Assembly: GCA_028708055.1 (NCBI GenBank)
Contig: JAQVZT010000027.1
Coordinates: 1-15,447 of the forward strand
DNA: 15,447 nt
Direction: 5' to 3'
Source of the DNA: Methanothrix sp.
Lineage (GTDB): Archaea > Halobacteriota > Methanosarcinia > Methanotrichales > Methanotrichaceae
The notes beneath the pieces were generated by a model, which saw nothing but the letters and a program-made list of their open reading frames with translations, had not been told where the DNA came from and did not search any database. The translations under genes and the position numbers were made by a program. This document shows positions 13,975 through 15,447 of the stretch, piece by piece. How positions within the stretch are numbered: the stretch's first letter is position 1; each line of letters opens with the position of its first letter.

Positions 13975-15111
13975 TTGCAGAGAGTATTTTCGACGACCAG
14001 GGACAGAATAGGTATGGGCATGGGACAAGATTTTTGGCAGGAAGCCAGGAATGCTACCAGAGATCGTAGTGTGCCGATTGATATACTAAAGGGCTTGGCC
14101 ATAATTTCAGTAATACTACTTCATAGCTGGGATTCCTCGACCTTGCTACGATTGGGTGCACCATATTATATTTCGCAAGCAGTTCCAATATTTATAATTA
14201 TTTCAGGGTATAATGGAGTGAAATCTTATCTGAGGGCAGGTGCAACTACATTCGGTCAGTGTTACAATAATACACCTCGCAGACTCAGTAGATTGATATA
14301 TCCATATAGTATTATCTTGGCAATCGAAATTCTTTTTATTTTATTTGTCAATCTGTTTGAGAATAATATCGCAGGGATGCTCGCATCGGTCACTGGAAGG
14401 CCATTAGAGCATATTCATACAGTTATTCATGAGTATTATGGCGACCCCCACATATTCACATCTGTTATAACCGGTGGTTATGGACCGGGAAGCTTCTTTG
14501 TTCCAGTGCTGATTCCATTAGTTATCATTTTACCAATACTATATTTATTAGCCCGCAGAAATTTGTCATTAATGCTTTTTGGGACATTTTGTTTTACCCT
14601 GGTCTTTGAGGCATATGCACTCAAATCTGAAATGCCTGATTGGATATACCGACTTACCTTTATTAGATATCTATTTGCGTTCGGACTGGGCATATGGCTA
14701 GCGCTCGGAAAAGGCCGAACGTGGTCATTTGTTGGCGGTATAATGAGTGCCATCTATATAACTGGTGTGAATTATTTTGGTTTCACCCCTCTGGCACAAC
14801 AAAGCTGGGGCAGCCAAAATGCTTTGGCATTTGTATGGCCGTTAGTTCTTGTTGAGATTGGATTGTCTGTAGCTCCCAAGCACATTGGTAACATATGCAT
14901 CCGGTGCATTTCTGAAATTGGCCAAGCATCGTATCACATATTTCTCATACAAATGGTCTATTTTTGGACATTGGGCTGGTTCATAAATACATTGTCATCC
15001 GCATCATTTATTATCAATGTAATCCTATGTGTCCTTATTGGCTATGCATTCTATTGTGTTTCATATAGCAAAGCCGCCAAAGGCAAAGCACTCAAATATG
15101 AAAGTAACTGA
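13975..15111 (+). CDS. Membrane acyltransferase, acyltransferase-3 family (OatA/NodX-like)
   Basis: A 378-residue integral membrane protein with about ten hydrophobic segments. The N-terminus reads IDILKGLAIISVILLHSWDS, the standard first-helix motif of acyltransferase-3 enzymes, with catalytic His50 in the LLHS string. Later landmarks are PIFIIISGYNGVKSYL, GPGSFFVPVLIPLV, FIRYLFAFGLGI and EIGQASYHIFLIQ. The family O-acylates exported sugars and lipids, so it may acetylate the surface glycan made by the neighbouring loci. The gene is very AT-rich compared with its two neighbours (lines around 14521 are under 30% G+C) and stands alone between two core-metabolism genes, which suggests acquisition. 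The start is uncertain between TTG 13975 (with AAGGA) and ATG 14014. The acyl group and acceptor are unknown. Confidence 0.85.
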   Translation: MQRVFSTTRDRIGMGMGQDFWQEARNATRDRSVPIDILKGLAIISVILLHSWDSSTLLRLGAPYYISQAVPIFIIISGYNGVKSYLRAGATTFGQCYNNTPRRLSRLIYPYSIILAIEILFILFVNLFENNIAGMLASVTGRPLEHIHTVIHEYYGDPHIFTSVITGGYGPGSFFVPVLIPLVIILPILYLLARRNLSLMLFGTFCFTLVFEAYALKSEMPDWIYRLTFIRYLFAFGLGIWLALGKGRTWSFVGGIMSAIYITGVNYFGFTPLAQQSWGSQNALAFVWPLVLVEIGLSVAPKHIGNICIRCISEIGQASYHIFLIQMVYFWTLGWFINTLSSASFIINVILCVLIGYAFYCVSYSKAAKGKALKYESN

Positions 15112-15124
15112 AAAAATAATAAAA
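15111..15124 (-). terminator. Oligo-T terminator for cobyric acid synthase
   Basis: Read on the minus strand, a T-rich tract (TTTTATTATTTTTT) lies about 18 bases after the stop of the cobyric acid synthase gene. Archaeal transcription often ends at such tracts. It also touches the stop codon of the convergent acyltransferase gene. Confidence 0.4.
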
Positions 15125-15142
15125 GATTTAAATTATTTGTAG

Positions 15143-15447
15143 CTAGGATAGGTCGTCCTCTTTATTCTCTTGAGGTGCAGACGAGATGTTCATACCGAGC
15201 ATCATCCAGATCCTTGCCATATCCAGGTTTGCCACCGTAGCCTTGGCCAGCTGCTCAAAGCCATCGTCCTTCGACGCCCCGAACTTTGCTTCTGTCTTGG
15301 AGGGCAGGCTCATGCCATTGCCGAGGCCCTTGCGGCGGAAGAGAAAATCGAGAAATGCATTGCGGAAGTTGTCATTCTCAAAGAGCCCGTGAAGGTAGGT
15401 TCCGATCACCATTCCGTTTTCAGATACCGCACCATCGTCTCCGAAGG
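15143..15447 (-). CDS. cbiP: Cobyric acid synthase CbiP/CobQ, C-terminal ~100 residues (runs off the right edge)
   Basis: Only the 3' end of this gene is inside the window. The enzyme amidates four side chains of adenosylcobyrinic acid a,c-diamide with glutamine and ATP during cobalamin synthesis. The visible part opens with FGDDGAVSENGMVIGTYLHG. The GTYLHG string with its His is the conserved C-terminal part of the CobQ/CobB-type glutaminase domain. NDNFRNAFLDFLFRRKGL then follows, as in the family, and an Asp- and Met-rich tail ending EDDLS. The frame is open to the window edge, so the ATG at 15412 is internal and not a start. The acyltransferase gene converges on it with a gap of only 31 bases. 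Confidence 0.88.
   Translation of the reverse strand, partial: FGDDGAVSENGMVIGTYLHGLFENDNFRNAFLDFLFRRKGLGNGMSLPSKTEAKFGASKDDGFEQLAKATVANLDMARIWMMLGMNISSAPQENKEDDLS

Noticed and set aside
1..15447. CRISPR arrays, tRNA or rRNA genes
   Set aside because: No regularly spaced repeats, cloverleaf-like or ribosomal RNA-like sequence was noticed on reading both strands.

Overview
This window looks like part of an archaeal chromosome, most likely a methanogen of the Methanosarcinales. The evidence is a homocitrate synthase of the coenzyme B pathway (AksA type), a Dph6-type PP-loop ATPase (diphthamide is made in archaea and eukaryotes, not bacteria), a cobyric acid synthase, TATA-like promoters, and several starts that look leaderless or use TTG. 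Methanothrix (Methanosaeta) would fit the secreted protein at the left edge, but the genus is an inference, not something the sequence proves.

Layout: (1) 1-498, minus strand: the 5' part of a secreted protein of unknown function. (2) 805-1823, plus strand: a graveyard of surface-polysaccharide genes. It holds the tail of one glycosyltransferase, the first ~60 codons of an asparagine synthase with a lost start and an internal stop, the frameshifted C-terminus of a GT4 glycosyltransferase, a ~99 bp element with imperfect terminal inverted repeats, and the frameshifted C-terminus of a second GT-B enzyme. (3) 1820-7366, plus strand: six tightly packed intact genes, CMP-sugar synthetase, NeuB-type synthase, NeuC-type 2-epimerase, hexapeptide acetyltransferase, DegT aminotransferase and 4,6-dehydratase. 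Together they encode a complete predicted route from a nucleotide-activated GlcNAc to CMP-N,N'-diacetyllegionaminic acid. The hydrolysing NeuC-type epimerase, the left-handed beta-helix acetyltransferase and the Met that replaces the catalytic Tyr of the dehydratase all point to legionaminic rather than pseudaminic acid. (4) 7352-13835, minus strand: read 5' to 3', a Dph6-type ATP pyrophosphatase fused to a class I glutamine amidotransferase, aksA, a GalE-like epimerase, a GDP-mannose 4,6-dehydratase-like protein with an extra beta-rich segment, and a Wzx-type flippase that converges on the sugar cluster and overlaps it by 15 bp. (5) 13975-15111, plus strand: a very AT-rich membrane acyltransferase. 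(6) 15143-15447, minus strand: the C-terminal end of cobyric acid synthase.

The working picture is a surface-glycan locus. Regions 3-5 supply an activated nonulosonic acid, other nucleotide sugars, a lipid-linked oligosaccharide flippase and possibly an O-acyl modifier. No intact glycosyltransferase is present, because those at the left are all broken, so the transferase for the CMP-sugar must lie elsewhere. The sugar genes and the acyltransferase are clearly more AT-rich than the housekeeping genes (aksA, dph6 fusion, cobyric acid synthase), which suggests a mosaic island set among core genes.

The most novel candidate is the Dph6-GATase fusion at 12396-13793. It has the architecture of a glutamine-fed amidoligase in a family known to use free ammonium.
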